In this document: piece by piece, positions 45,151 through 54,069 of the stretch
How the letters are laid out: every line of letters begins with the position of its first letter
How positions within the stretch are numbered: the first letter of the stretch is position 1
Assembly: GCA_964491915.1 (NCBI GenBank)
Contig: CAZBHS010000030.1
Coordinates: 1-64,000, forward strand
DNA: 64,000 nucleotides
DNA from: JAHELQ01 sp964491915
GTDB taxonomy: Bacteria > Acidobacteriota > Aminicenantia > UBA2199
Direction: 5' to 3'
Notes under the pieces: model-generated
Databases searched by the model: none
The model's input: the letters and a program-made list of their open reading frames with translations, nothing else
Told to the model about the DNA's origin: nothing
Program-made: the position numbers and the translations under genes

Positions 45151-47838
45151 ATGATACAAGTTCTCGAGGGAAAACTTCTCGACAAATTAAAGTCCAACGA
45201 CGATCACGAAGCAAAGAAACTGTATGACAGTCTGATAACCGTTTGCAAGGTGGTGGAACCGTATATTGATGCGCTTCCCCACTCAAAAGGAAGTCTGACC
45301 GGGATCAATCATACCCGGGGCGTCCTACACGAGGTGGAAAATCTGATTTCCGGCAGCGATTATCTAAACTTGAGCGCGGCTGAGATTTATATCCTTTTGG
45401 TTGCGATTTTGATCCATGACATCGGCAAACTGGATGAAGAGGATACTAAAGATGAAGAGAAGAATCTTAAAAATAAGCTGAATGAAAAATTTAAGAATTA
45501 TAAAGAGTTCGTGAGCGAGGCATTGGGGGGGGAATTCTCAACGGCGCAGGTAGAAAAATTGAGAGTGAAGCCTCATCCCTTGATAAGCGCTTTTAGATTG
45601 TTGGATAATCCGCCAAAGTATGGGCTCTTCGACAAAGAGCTTGCCCGTCTAGTGGCGATTATCGCTCTTAGCCATTGTGACGGCTTTAAATCAAAAGATG
45701 CGGAAGAATGTGTCGGCCAATTGACCGAAGACAAGTATCTCGCCCACTATGGAAAGATTCGGGCTGGCTGGTTATGTGCATTGTTGGTTATTGGAGATGA
45801 ACTGGATACATCCTATCATAGGGCTCTTCCGGATGATTATGCTTCACGTGGATCAGGTGAGGATACAAACGCCAATCTTTCCAAGGGAGAGTTGCGTTCA
45901 AATATCGGAGGCTGCAAAACAGATTTTGTCGGACGTTGCATTCGTTTCTACCCAATCGGGAATCTGAAACGTTTTTCTGTGGAGTCTGATTTAAAAGACG
46001 GTTTGTATCAAAAAATTGCTGGCGATGTGAACGGAAAAAATGGCCTATTGAAAAGTTGGCAAACCGAATTGAAACAAATGCAAATTGATATCCAGGCTTG
46101 CCTGATGGAAGTTGAAGGACATTTATTTAAGGTGGTCAAACGAAAGAGCGGGGATGAAGGGGATCTTAATTCTTCTGGGGCGAGTGTAAATTCGGGTAGC
46201 CACGAAGGCTTATATTCTTATTATCCAGCGATGGAACCGATTGTCAAGAAATTTAAAGTGAGACGTGTGGTTGAGGCTATGTTCAAACTCAAATATGGTG
46301 TTTTTAAAAAGAGTTATTTTTCCTGGGAAATGCTTCAGAGCGAGAGCGGATTTGAAAACCAGGAGGAGTTGAAGCTGATTGTACATAGAATTAGTCGATT
46401 GGCCAGGTTGTTTTCAGAACCACAGAAGCATGAGTTTATATGCCCGGATAAAAACATTCTGGACTCAATAAAAGTCCCCTTCCGACTTACTATCCAGGCG
46501 TTAGATACGGAGTGGACGATTGAAGCTGGAGTAAACCCAAAACGCCTGGACGATTCGTTCGATTATTCCGCGATCAGTTCATGGTTTCTATTTTTCATAG
46601 AATTCATTGATAGGGAATGGGGTTTAAATGCTTTTTGGACAAAAACTGGAGAAATCGCGGAAAAATGGGCGGGAGAATTAGGCCCTTCCCTGGTTGAACA
46701 TAAAGCTGAGACTGCCGGCATAACGGTTGAGAAATTTTTTATACATCCAGGGAACGAACAGCTTAGCTATTTATTGGATGAAGTCACTCCATGCGGCGGG
46801 ATCACGCCGCGTGGGATCGAATTTCCAAAATTGGATTCTTTCTATATAAATTTGAAAGATGAAAAAAATCCCGAAAGTGAGGTTGTCTTCTATCCGCGAT
46901 TACTAGGAATGAACCTTGTCATCGCAGGGCCTCCGGGGATCGGGAAATCAACGTTGGCTCTTGATATTATTTCCAACCTTTCTATGCGAGGCTGCGAAGG
47001 AGTGTGTGGAATGAATGCCGGCAGTAATTCCAAAATTGAGACGTGCAAGCGGGTGATTGCCAATACAGGCGCCGTGGCATATTTTAGCCTTGAACAGCCG
47101 ATATTTACCATCAAGAATTTGGCGTTACAATTAGGGTATACTGATTCTGCTTCAAGTAATTCTTTAGAGAAGAAATACCAAATAACGAATGCAGGTTCGC
47201 CCCATCCCGAGTATTTCGAAGATTCAATTTCCAATGAGAGTTTCAAGTCCATTGTCCAGATATTGGAGTCTAAATCACTCCGTTCTGACGAGGCTAATGG
47301 GGATAACCGAGATGACGATGGCGAGGGGGAATACGAATCTCTATTTCGGGAAAATGATGATTGCAGATTATTGCTGCTGCCTCGGTTGTCCCCCCGCTTT
47401 GTGGGCGAGCAGACGGCGGTCAACGAGCGGAAGCTTTTTTGGCAACGGTTCAAGCAGATTTCCCGGTTGATTGAGTCCTCTGTCTCTGTGACAAAAGGCG
47501 ATCCTTTTAATAAAAAACGCCTCCATGCGGTGGTGATCGATAACATCAATTCTTTTTTGAACGAACCGATGGCTCGTGAGTATATATTTAAACTCTTCCG
47601 GCTCATTTCATCCAGCGGGCTCCTGGGTATTTATATTCTGGAAGATCCGGGGGAAATACGAGGTGAGAAAAACAAAGAGGTGGAAGAGGTTCAGTTCCTT
47701 TCGGATATCTGGATTGAATTGGGTTGGGCTGAGAAGATGGATTACAAAATGAAGATGTTTGAGGTAAAAAAGTCTCGGTACCAACGGCATGTATTTGGCT
47801 CACACCCCTTTAAAATTAGGTTTCAGGAGAATATATAA
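45151..47838 (+). CDS. HD-domain protein fused to a KaiC/RAD55-like ATPase
   Basis: 895 residues. Residues 1-330 form an HD-type metal-dependent phosphohydrolase domain: His54/His60 in the NHTRGVLHEVE turn, the HD pair His89-Asp90 in LIHDIGKL, a later His175 (LSHCDG) and Asp216 in the GDELD turn that completes the fold. The middle (about 350-580) is helical and may include a winged helix (VEAMFKLKYGVFKKSYFSWEML). The C-terminal RecA/KaiC-like part has Walker A GPPGIGKS (593-600), a Glu in FSLEQP near 650, and Walker B-like VVIDN (Asp797), ending in the KaiC pattern WIELGWAEKMDYKMKMFEVKKSRY. It probably hydrolyses a nucleotide under ATP-dependent assembly control; the substrate is unknown. It ends in a TAATG overlap with the next gene. 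Confidence 0.8.
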   Translation: MIQVLEGKLLDKLKSNDDHEAKKLYDSLITVCKVVEPYIDALPHSKGSLTGINHTRGVLHEVENLISGSDYLNLSAAEIYILLVAILIHDIGKLDEEDTKDEEKNLKNKLNEKFKNYKEFVSEALGGEFSTAQVEKLRVKPHPLISAFRLLDNPPKYGLFDKELARLVAIIALSHCDGFKSKDAEECVGQLTEDKYLAHYGKIRAGWLCALLVIGDELDTSYHRALPDDYASRGSGEDTNANLSKGELRSNIGGCKTDFVGRCIRFYPIGNLKRFSVESDLKDGLYQKIAGDVNGKNGLLKSWQTELKQMQIDIQACLMEVEGHLFKVVKRKSGDEGDLNSSGASVNSGSHEGLYSYYPAMEPIVKKFKVRRVVEAMFKLKYGVFKKSYFSWEMLQSESGFENQEELKLIVHRISRLARLFSEPQKHEFICPDKNILDSIKVPFRLTIQALDTEWTIEAGVNPKRLDDSFDYSAISSWFLFFIEFIDREWGLNAFWTKTGEIAEKWAGELGPSLVEHKAETAGITVEKFFIHPGNEQLSYLLDEVTPCGGITPRGIEFPKLDSFYINLKDEKNPESEVVFYPRLLGMNLVIAGPPGIGKSTLALDIISNLSMRGCEGVCGMNAGSNSKIETCKRVIANTGAVAYFSLEQPIFTIKNLALQLGYTDSASSNSLEKKYQITNAGSPHPEYFEDSISNESFKSIVQILESKSLRSDEANGDNRDDDGEGEYESLFRENDDCRLLLLPRLSPRFVGEQTAVNERKLFWQRFKQISRLIESSVSVTKGDPFNKKRLHAVVIDNINSFLNEPMAREYIFKLFRLISSSGLLGIYILEDPGEIRGEKNKEVEEVQFLSDIWIELGWAEKMDYKMKMFEVKKSRYQRHVFGSHPFKIRFQENI

Positions 47839-49085
47839 TGAAATCCGCCATAAAAATATTTCTTTCGCTCCATACCCAGATTAGCAAGGCAGAAAAACTG
47901 ATGCGCCGGGAAAAGACGAAACGAAAAAATTTAAATTCAAAAAAAAACAAAACAGGATATTTGGAAGCATTCGGTTTTAAAGAATTAGATAAAGATCTAA
48001 TCGGGGGGCCGGAATCTCTACCAGCAGATGCCTGTATTTTGCTCAAAGGCGAAAGGGGAACGCACAAACTCGCGTTTGCGACAAACTATCTTTTTCAGGG
48101 GCTCCGAAAAGGGGAAAATGTAGTCTTGTTCAACATGGGGGCTCCAGTTAGAATCGACAAGATTCCCCAATTTAAAGATGAGCCTTGCAAAATAAAAGAT
48201 TCGAACGGATCCTGCAGTGGCGGAAGAATTGAATTCAATGAAAATTTATCCTATCAAAAGCTTTTGAAAAAAAATCCCAATGGGTTGAAAAAAACTGATG
48301 CCGAGCAAAATCAAGAAAAAAACTTGGCCTACTATCCCTATAAGCTTAGTAATAAGGATAATTCCCAAACGAGGGAAAGTCCTCCGGTAGGAAAATACAA
48401 ACTGCATTGGTGGGTTTCGAATAAGGATTTCTCTAAGAATTCGAAAAAAGAGGAGGGAGTGAGCGCTCTGCTTAAGAATCACGGAAATCTTTTTATTCTT
48501 GATTTTGACGCAGGTTACTTGTTCCCGGAAGAATTTATTTCGACGCTAACAGAATTCTGGGGCTGGATTGATAGGCTGGCTCCCCGTAATTCAAAAGGGA
48601 AACGGAACTTTTTCCCATTTACGCGGGTCCTTTTGAATTCCACCGCCCAGATCAACACTCAATTTCCTATTTTAGCGGAGGAACAATTTTTGATTCCGTC
48701 GTTTATCCGCCTTGCCAAATGTTATGGGATCAGTTCTATGATAATTGATGTCCTACCGCCAGGGGGGGAGCAATCAAAAAATTCATTAAATTTCGACGCT
48801 CTTTCGGATTTAATCATTACCATTAAACACAATTTTGATAAAAAGTATTCTGCTAAAGGTGCATTATCAGAAGGTGTGAAGGAAGATGCCATGAAAATTA
48901 TGACGGCCGACAATATAACTGGCAAGGTATATAGCAAAAATTGGCTCGGCTTTTGGATCAGTAAAAACGACCTGATCAGCATTTTTAATTTCGTTGATGC
49001 TGAAAAAAGCAAAGATATTGAAAAGCTTCAGCCAAAACGGAAATTACTCTCTAGACGCGGGTCAAAATCTATTATTCGGCGTTGA
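47838..49085 (+). CDS. KaiC-like P-loop partner protein
   Basis: 415 residues, starting in the stop of the HD-KaiC gene (one base overlap). Basic N-terminus (MRREKTKRKNL), then a KaiC-like core: FGFKELDKDLIGG, the P-loop GERGTHKL at 71-78, in which the invariant Gly-Lys-Ser/Thr is changed to His-Lys-Leu, ATNYLFQGLRKGENVVLFNMG, and the Walker B-like LFILDFD (Asp222/Asp224). Later strands match the KaiC fold (YGISSMIIDVLPPGG, DALSDLIITIKHNFDKK). It is probably an ATP-binding but weakly or non-hydrolysing partner of the larger protein. The last 14 bases overlap the 3' end of the opposite tyrS gene. Confidence 0.75.
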   Translation: MKSAIKIFLSLHTQISKAEKLMRREKTKRKNLNSKKNKTGYLEAFGFKELDKDLIGGPESLPADACILLKGERGTHKLAFATNYLFQGLRKGENVVLFNMGAPVRIDKIPQFKDEPCKIKDSNGSCSGGRIEFNENLSYQKLLKKNPNGLKKTDAEQNQEKNLAYYPYKLSNKDNSQTRESPPVGKYKLHWWVSNKDFSKNSKKEEGVSALLKNHGNLFILDFDAGYLFPEEFISTLTEFWGWIDRLAPRNSKGKRNFFPFTRVLLNSTAQINTQFPILAEEQFLIPSFIRLAKCYGISSMIIDVLPPGGEQSKNSLNFDALSDLIITIKHNFDKKYSAKGALSEGVKEDAMKIMTADNITGKVYSKNWLGFWISKNDLISIFNFVDAEKSKDIEKLQPKRKLLSRRGSKSIIRR

Positions 49086-50352
49086 GAAGGTAGTAGTTTT
49101 TTTTGCCTTTTTGGATGAGGATGAATTTGTCGTTCAGGAGGTGGGAGGCGTCGATGACGGCTTCGGCGGAGGTGACTTTGGATTTGTTGACGCTGAGGCC
49201 GTTGTTTTGGATCATGCGGCGGGCTTCGCCTTTGGAGGCGAATACGTCGGTTTTTTCAGCCAGGAGTTCGAGAACGTCGATACCGTTTTGTAGTTCAGCG
49301 CGGGATACTGTTGGTTGAGGGACGCCTTCGAAGATGGCCAGGAGGTCTACCTCCGAGAGTGTCTTCAATGATTCGGTGGTCCCTTTGCCGAAGAGAATCT
49401 GCGACGTGTCCACAGCCGCCTGGTGCTCTTCTTCCGAATGAACCATGACGGTGAGCTCGCGGCCCAGGGTTTTTTGCAATAACCGTGCGTGCGGGGCTTC
49501 GCGGTGTTGGGCGATGAGGTCGTCGATCTCTTGTTTGCCCAGCATGGTGAAGATCTTGATGTAGCGTTCGGCGTCTTCGTCGCTGACATTGAGCCAGAAC
49601 TGGTAGAACTGGTAGGGAGAGGTGTAGCGGGGGTCGAGCCAGACATTGCCCTTTTCGGTCTTGCCGAATTTTCCGCCGTCCGCTTTGGTGATCAAGGGAC
49701 AGGTGAGAGCATAGGCTTCGCCGCCCTCTTTTCTGCGGATCAATTCAGAACCGGATGTGATGTTGCCCCACTGGTCCGAACCGCCCATCTGCAACTTGCA
49801 ATTTTTATGTTTATACAGGTAATAGAAATCATAAGCCTGAACCAATTGATAGGAGAATTCCGTAAAGGAGAGGCCGGTCTCCAGACGCTTTTTCACTGAA
49901 TCTTTGGCCATCATGTAGTTGACGGTCATATGTTTGCCGATGTCGCGGATAAAGGCCAGGAAATCGTACCCTTTCATCCAGTCGTAATTGTTGACCAATT
50001 CAGCGCCGTTCGGACGTTCGGAATCAAAGTCCAACAATTTTTCCAATTGTCTTTTCAATGCGTCCTGGTTTTTGCGCAGCGCCTCTTCCGGCAGGAGATT
50101 GCGCTCTTCCGATTTGCCCGATGGGTCGCCGATCATACCGGTGGCTCCGCCTAATAAAGCGATGGGTTTATGCCCCGCCCGCTGGAAGTGCTTGAGTAAC
50201 ATGACGGACACCAGGTGACCGATGTGAAGGGAGTCTGCCGTTGGGTCAATTCCGACATAGGCGCTCACCATCTCTTTCTTCAATAATTCATCTGTTCCCG
50301 GCATGATGTCGTGTATCATGCCGCGCCATTCTAATTCGCTTATAAAATCCAT
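49072..50352 (-). CDS. tyrS: Tyrosyl-tRNA synthetase
   Basis: 426 residues. HIGH-type motif DSLHIGHLV, GGSDQWGNITSG, the KMSKS-type motif KFGKTEKGNVWLDP, and a C-terminal S4 RNA-binding domain (ASKGEARRMIQNNGLSVN). The TyrS class with KFGKT is the usual bacterial one. No T-box-like leader was noticed upstream. Its 3' end overlaps the convergent KaiC-like gene by 14 bases. Confidence 0.98.
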   Translation of the reverse strand: MDFISELEWRGMIHDIMPGTDELLKKEMVSAYVGIDPTADSLHIGHLVSVMLLKHFQRAGHKPIALLGGATGMIGDPSGKSEERNLLPEEALRKNQDALKRQLEKLLDFDSERPNGAELVNNYDWMKGYDFLAFIRDIGKHMTVNYMMAKDSVKKRLETGLSFTEFSYQLVQAYDFYYLYKHKNCKLQMGGSDQWGNITSGSELIRRKEGGEAYALTCPLITKADGGKFGKTEKGNVWLDPRYTSPYQFYQFWLNVSDEDAERYIKIFTMLGKQEIDDLIAQHREAPHARLLQKTLGRELTVMVHSEEEHQAAVDTSQILFGKGTTESLKTLSEVDLLAIFEGVPQPTVSRAELQNGIDVLELLAEKTDVFASKGEARRMIQNNGLSVNKSKVTSAEAVIDASHLLNDKFILIQKGKKNYYLLNAE

Positions 50353-50412
50353 TGTTCCTACTCTTTCGCTTTTTTTTGAGAATTTACCCCGGGGCTCGAT
50401 GGTGTGTTAGCC

Positions 50413-50448
50413 AAAAAAAAGGCCGGTAAATCTTACGATCTACCGGCC
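50413..50448 (-). terminator. Terminator of the kor operon
   Basis: On the minus strand GGCCGGTA (50448-50441) pairs with TACCGGCC (50428-50421) around a 12-base loop and eight T follow (50420-50413). It lies about 40 bases after the korC stop. Confidence 0.9.
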
Positions 50449-50485
50449 GGTGATAAAATTTCGAGTCCGTTCGGGCTTCTTTATT

Positions 50486-51031
50486 TTATACTAATTGTTG
50501 GCCCAATTCAATGGCTTTCATGTTCAGGTCAACATAATCCTTAGGCGCCCAGTGTTTGATGTGCTCCACCATGTTGTCGTAGCTGATGATACCGGTGAGT
50601 TTCTGGGTCATTGAAAGTGTGACGACTGAGGTGAGGACAACGTTTCCCAACTGCCGTTTGGTTTCATAGATGATGGGAACCTGGTGCAATTTCCAGTTGG
50701 AGGTGTCGCCGAGATTCTTGACCAGATGGGAGTCTACCACGACAATGGCATCGTCTTTCAGACGTTCTTTATAAAGGTCGTAAGGTTTTTGGAATGTGCA
50801 AATGAAACAATCGATGGCCATGGCCTGTGGGAATAGAATCTGACGGTTGGAAACAATCACATCCACTTTGGTTGGGCCGCCCCTGACGGTGGCGGTGTAT
50901 GTGGGGCTTTCCAGAGCGTATTTTTTTTCTTTTTCGACCGCGATATCCACCAGAAGGGCGCCGGCTGTAATAATACCCTGTCCGCCGACAGCCGCGTACC
51001 TGATTTCGTATCTATCGTTTAGACATTTCAT
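50486..51031 (-). CDS. korC: 2-oxoacid:ferredoxin oxidoreductase, gamma subunit
   Basis: 181 residues. The family start RYAAVGGQGIITAGALLVDIAV with the GGQG motif, then SPTYTATVRGGPTKVDVIVSNRQI. It completes the four-gene korDABC run; its ATG overlaps the beta subunit stop by four bases (ATGA). With alpha and beta it oxidatively decarboxylates a 2-oxoacid to an acyl-CoA and reduces ferredoxin. 2-oxoglutarate is the likeliest substrate given the four-subunit order, but branched-chain 2-oxoacids (VorB-type) cannot be excluded. Confidence 0.93.
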   Translation of the reverse strand: MKCLNDRYEIRYAAVGGQGIITAGALLVDIAVEKEKKYALESPTYTATVRGGPTKVDVIVSNRQILFPQAMAIDCFICTFQKPYDLYKERLKDDAIVVVDSHLVKNLGDTSNWKLHQVPIIYETKRQLGNVVLTSVVTLSMTQKLTGIISYDNMVEHIKHWAPKDYVDLNMKAIELGQQLV

Positions 51032-51894
51032 CGTGCCCCCTTGTTTGAATCCACTGCGGCTTTTTTGCCTTTCTCGGCAGCAGCCTGGGCAGTGGGAACA
51101 ATGTGTTTATAATAGAGTTCTGAGTATTCCAATCTTTCAGTATCTTCAGTCAAAATGCCGACCGGATACTTGTGATTGCGTTCTTCCGGTGTCATTTTTT
51201 CGAACTGCGCTTTGGTAACGGTTTTAGAGTCGATCCATTTGGTCATGGTGATCGGGCTCTTCATCTTGTTTTTCCGTCCCAGATTAATATGGCAATTGCT
51301 GATGACTTCAACCACTGAGAAGCCTTTGTGCTGAAAAGATTTTTTGATGACATTTTTTAGCGGCAACATGCGGTTGACGGTTTCACGGGCCACAAATGTG
51401 GCTTTGGCCGCTGTGACCAACTCAGCCAGGTCGAATTTCGGTTCGATGTTTCCGTAAGGCGTGGTTTCGGTGATGAATTTCTGCGGAGTCAAGGGGGACA
51501 CCTGGCCTCCGGTCATACCGTAGATACCGTTGTTGATCAGGATCATCTTGATGCCGATGTTGCGGCGCGCCGTGTGGATCAGGTGGTTGCCGCCGATGGC
51601 TGAGGCATCGCCGTCACCGGAGATGACTACTACCAGCTTGTCCGGGCGGGCCAGTTTGATACCGGTGGCGAATGTCAACGCGCGACCGTGGGTGGTGTGC
51701 AATGTATTGGTGTTGAAGAACGTCGGCATCCGGCCGGAGCAACCGATACCGGATACAACGACGATATCGTTAGGATCGACTTCCAGCTCTGAGAATGCCA
51801 TGGCAATGGATTTCAGTACAATTCCGTCGCCGCAACCGGGACACCATGGGGTTGGAAATGTTCTGTATCTTATATATCTCTCATAATCTCTCAT
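51028..51894 (-). CDS. korB: 2-oxoacid:ferredoxin oxidoreductase, beta subunit (TPP-binding)
   Basis: 288 residues. FPTPWCPGCGDGIVLKSIA starts the TPP domain, and the TPP site is GDGDASAIGGNHLIHTARRN followed by INNGIYGMTGGQVSP. One Fe-S cysteine pattern (WCPGCG) is visible. Overlaps the alpha gene by four bases upstream and the gamma gene by four bases downstream. Confidence 0.95.
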   Translation of the reverse strand: MRDYERYIRYRTFPTPWCPGCGDGIVLKSIAMAFSELEVDPNDIVVVSGIGCSGRMPTFFNTNTLHTTHGRALTFATGIKLARPDKLVVVISGDGDASAIGGNHLIHTARRNIGIKMILINNGIYGMTGGQVSPLTPQKFITETTPYGNIEPKFDLAELVTAAKATFVARETVNRMLPLKNVIKKSFQHKGFSVVEVISNCHINLGRKNKMKSPITMTKWIDSKTVTKAQFEKMTPEERNHKYPVGILTEDTERLEYSELYYKHIVPTAQAAAEKGKKAAVDSNKGAR

Positions 51895-53027
51895 TTCTGA
51901 AACTCCTTAATCGCTTCCAGGATTTCAAACGGCGTGAAGGGGATGCCGTTGGCTCTCAGGAGAGCTCTGTCATCAACATCGTCGGTGGCGGCGCGTTCGA
52001 CTTCATAGCGGGCCTGCCCCATGTTGAGCTCGACGGTCAAGATTTTTTTGATTCGTTTGAAGCGTTCTCTCAAAACCAATTTTGGGAAGGGCCAGATAGT
52101 CAATGCCTGGAATAAACCGGCTTTGATACCCTGTTCCCGCGCCATTTCAACGGCTGCGAGGGCGCCGCGGGCGCTGACACCGAAGCTGAAGATCATAATT
52201 TCGGCGTCGTCCATATAGTATTCCTTGTAATGGATGATTTCGTCTAAATAATGATAAATCTTCTGCATACGCAGGGTTTGCATCTTCTGGACCACTTTGG
52301 AGTCGGAGGTGGGCCATCCATGTTTGTCGTGCTCGAGGCCGTCGATATGAATCGGATATCCTTTGAAGAAGTCAACTCTTGGTGGGTTTTCACCAATTTC
52401 GCGGTCGTAAATGTTCAGCTCATCGTCGATTTTGTGAGGTTTGCTATTATAAATAGACAATTTGTCTTTCGAGGGAATTTCAATGTCCTCGTGGGCTTTG
52501 CCCAATACTTCATCCAATAGGATGATGACAGGATTCCAGAACTTTTCGGACAGGTTGAACGCCCGGATGGTTTCTGAATACAATTCATCGGCGAACGCGG
52601 GGCATAACGCGATAATCGGGTGGTCGCCGTGTGTTCCCCATCGAGCCTGCATGATGTCGGCCTGGGCCGGTTTGGTAGGCAATCCGGTGGAGGGTCCCCC
52701 TCTCATGACATTGACGATTACCAGGGGGATCTCGGCCATTACCGCCATACCCAGGTGTTCTTGCATCAGGGAAAAGCCGGGGCCGCTGGTGGCGGTCAAC
52801 ACTTTCCGTCCCGAAAGGGAGGCTCCGATACATGCTCCAAGAGACGCGATTTCATCTTCCATCTGGATAAAATCTTTACCCAGCTTGGGAAGTTCGCGGG
52901 AAAGGTAATGGGCAATTTCCGAAGAAGGGGTGATGGGGTAGCCGGCAAAGAAGTCGCAACCGGCGTCTACCGCGGCTTTTGCCACGATGATGTTTCCCTG
53001 GTAGACTTTACGTTCTGCGTTGCTCAT
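51891..53027 (-). CDS. korA: 2-oxoacid:ferredoxin oxidoreductase, alpha subunit
   Basis: 378 residues. GNIIVAKAAVDAGCDFFAGYPITPSSEIAHYL is the family pattern (quoted from residues 9-40 in parts: GYPITPSSEI), then QMEDEIASLGACIGASLSG, TSGPGFSLMQEHLG, and VNVMRGGPSTGLPTKPAQAD. The alpha part contributes to TPP binding and CoA docking. It starts inside the end of the delta ferredoxin gene (ATGA). Confidence 0.95.
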   Translation of the reverse strand: MSNAERKVYQGNIIVAKAAVDAGCDFFAGYPITPSSEIAHYLSRELPKLGKDFIQMEDEIASLGACIGASLSGRKVLTATSGPGFSLMQEHLGMAVMAEIPLVIVNVMRGGPSTGLPTKPAQADIMQARWGTHGDHPIIALCPAFADELYSETIRAFNLSEKFWNPVIILLDEVLGKAHEDIEIPSKDKLSIYNSKPHKIDDELNIYDREIGENPPRVDFFKGYPIHIDGLEHDKHGWPTSDSKVVQKMQTLRMQKIYHYLDEIIHYKEYYMDDAEIMIFSFGVSARGALAAVEMAREQGIKAGLFQALTIWPFPKLVLRERFKRIKKILTVELNMGQARYEVERAATDDVDDRALLRANGIPFTPFEILEAIKEFQK

Positions 53028-53320
53028 TTTTGTTCCCCTTTTTCATCGTAATTTACAAAGATCGCAAAGTCCGGGCATCTCATTTCGCACATTTTGCAGC
53101 CGATGCAATAATCTGGAGCATCGACTTTGATGGATACGCCGAATTTGCTTAAGTGGTTGTCTTCCAATTGCAACGTACCGGTGGGACAAACATCGACACA
53201 CAGTCCGCACCCTTTGCAATAGGCGGCTACCACGGTGAGTTGATTTTCCTTAGGAGAAGGTTTGCGTTTAGCTCGCCGGGCTAAAGCCTCCTCGTTAAGT
53301 TGAAGTTCGTCTTTTTCCAT
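53024..53320 (-). CDS. korD: 2-oxoacid:ferredoxin oxidoreductase, delta subunit (4Fe-4S ferredoxin)
   Basis: 98 residues. Two ferredoxin clusters: CKGCGLCVDVCP and CIGCKMCEMRCP, each with Cx2Cx2Cx3C. The N-terminus is basic and extended. First gene of the korDABC run, with GAGGTGA before the ATG. It passes electrons from the TPP enzyme to soluble ferredoxin. Confidence 0.95.
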   Translation of the reverse strand: MEKDELQLNEEALARRAKRKPSPKENQLTVVAAYCKGCGLCVDVCPTGTLQLEDNHLSKFGVSIKVDAPDYCIGCKMCEMRCPDFAIFVNYDEKGEQK

Positions 53321-53385
53321 AAGTCACCTCGATAGTGGATCACATAGTTACGTTTTTTATTTTGGATTGAAGAATGGACATCTTC

Positions 53386-53535
53386 TTAAACGACTTTTGA
53401 TTGAAATTGGAAGGAATTTCTGAATGTCTCAGTTTGATGCGAGGCCAAAAAAAACCGCGCCTTTAAACGTCGAATCCTCACATTTAGATGTGAATCAAGC
53501 TCCCCGTCTGAGGGAACTTCGTTAGGGCAAGTCAT
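53386..53535 (-). CDS. Small ORF, 49 residues, unknown
   Basis: Begins at an ATG with TTGGAGG five bases upstream, a strong ribosome binding site for a reading frame of this size. The product starts MTCPNEVPSDGELDSHL, contains a basic segment (NVRIRRLKARFFLASHQ) and no known motif. A weak -10 (TAAAAT, minus strand 53560-53555) precedes it. It ends 66 bases before korD on the same strand, so it could be a leader peptide or a small regulator. The coding claim rests on the ribosome binding site alone. Confidence 0.4.
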   Translation of the reverse strand: MTCPNEVPSDGELDSHLNVRIRRLKARFFLASHQTETFRNSFQFQSKVV

Positions 53536-53716
53536 TGTATCCTCCAAGGGGGGGATTTTATCACAATCACTTTAATAATAAAACAGCTATCAGCCACTTT
53601 TTTTATTTTTTTCCCATCTTCACAGCCCCCCTCTAGTGAAATATCAGATAGTAGGGATATAGATTCCCAAAAGTGTCTCCGGTATTGATTTAAATGTTGA
53701 ATTCTTAGTGTGGGTG

Positions 53717-53744
53717 TTGTATTATTAAATAGTAATAATAGAAT
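53717..53744 (+). promoter_or_regulatory. Possible promoter of the 54-residue ORF
   Basis: TTGTAT (53717-53722), 16 bases, TAGAAT (53739-53744). Confidence 0.4.
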
Positions 53745-53767
53745 AATTTCTCAATTGTAGGACGGTT

Positions 53768-53932
53768 ATGATGTCGAAGAAAGACGAGGTAAATATTTCA
53801 GAAATTAAAAAGATAATTGACGCAGCCATAAAAGAATTCCAATCTCCTGAGAATATTAGGAAAATTCAGGAAATGGAACGGCGATTGCACAATTTATCGC
53901 CCCAGGACCTTTTGACCAAAATGACTATCTAG
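53768..53932 (+). CDS. Small charged helical protein, 54 residues, unknown
   Basis: Starts ATGATG with a modest AGGACGG seven bases upstream and a promoter-like sequence before it. The product is all helical in appearance and amphipathic (MSKKDEVNISEIKKIIDAA, then KEFQSPENIRKIQEMERRL), ending in LSPQDLLTKMTI. It looks like a real small protein of the regulatory or antitoxin kind, but no family is recognised and no toxin partner is adjacent. Confidence 0.5.
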   Translation: MMSKKDEVNISEIKKIIDAAIKEFQSPENIRKIQEMERRLHNLSPQDLLTKMTI

Positions 53933-54024
53933 TCATTTCTTGCCAACCACCTTATTATACTAATTTTTCTATCCTGTTTTATCAATTTATGTATTCTGTT
54001 GATAGGACTGGTGCGCTAAAATAA

Positions 54025-54053
54025 TTGACATTTGGGGGGTTCTCAAATAATAT
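54025..54053 (+). promoter_or_regulatory. Promoter of the AmmeMemoRadiSam cluster
   Basis: TTGACA (54025-54030), 17 bases, TAATAT (54048-54053), with the ATG at 54070. Confidence 0.65.
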
Positions 54054-54069
54054 TGATAGTGTGAGTGGA

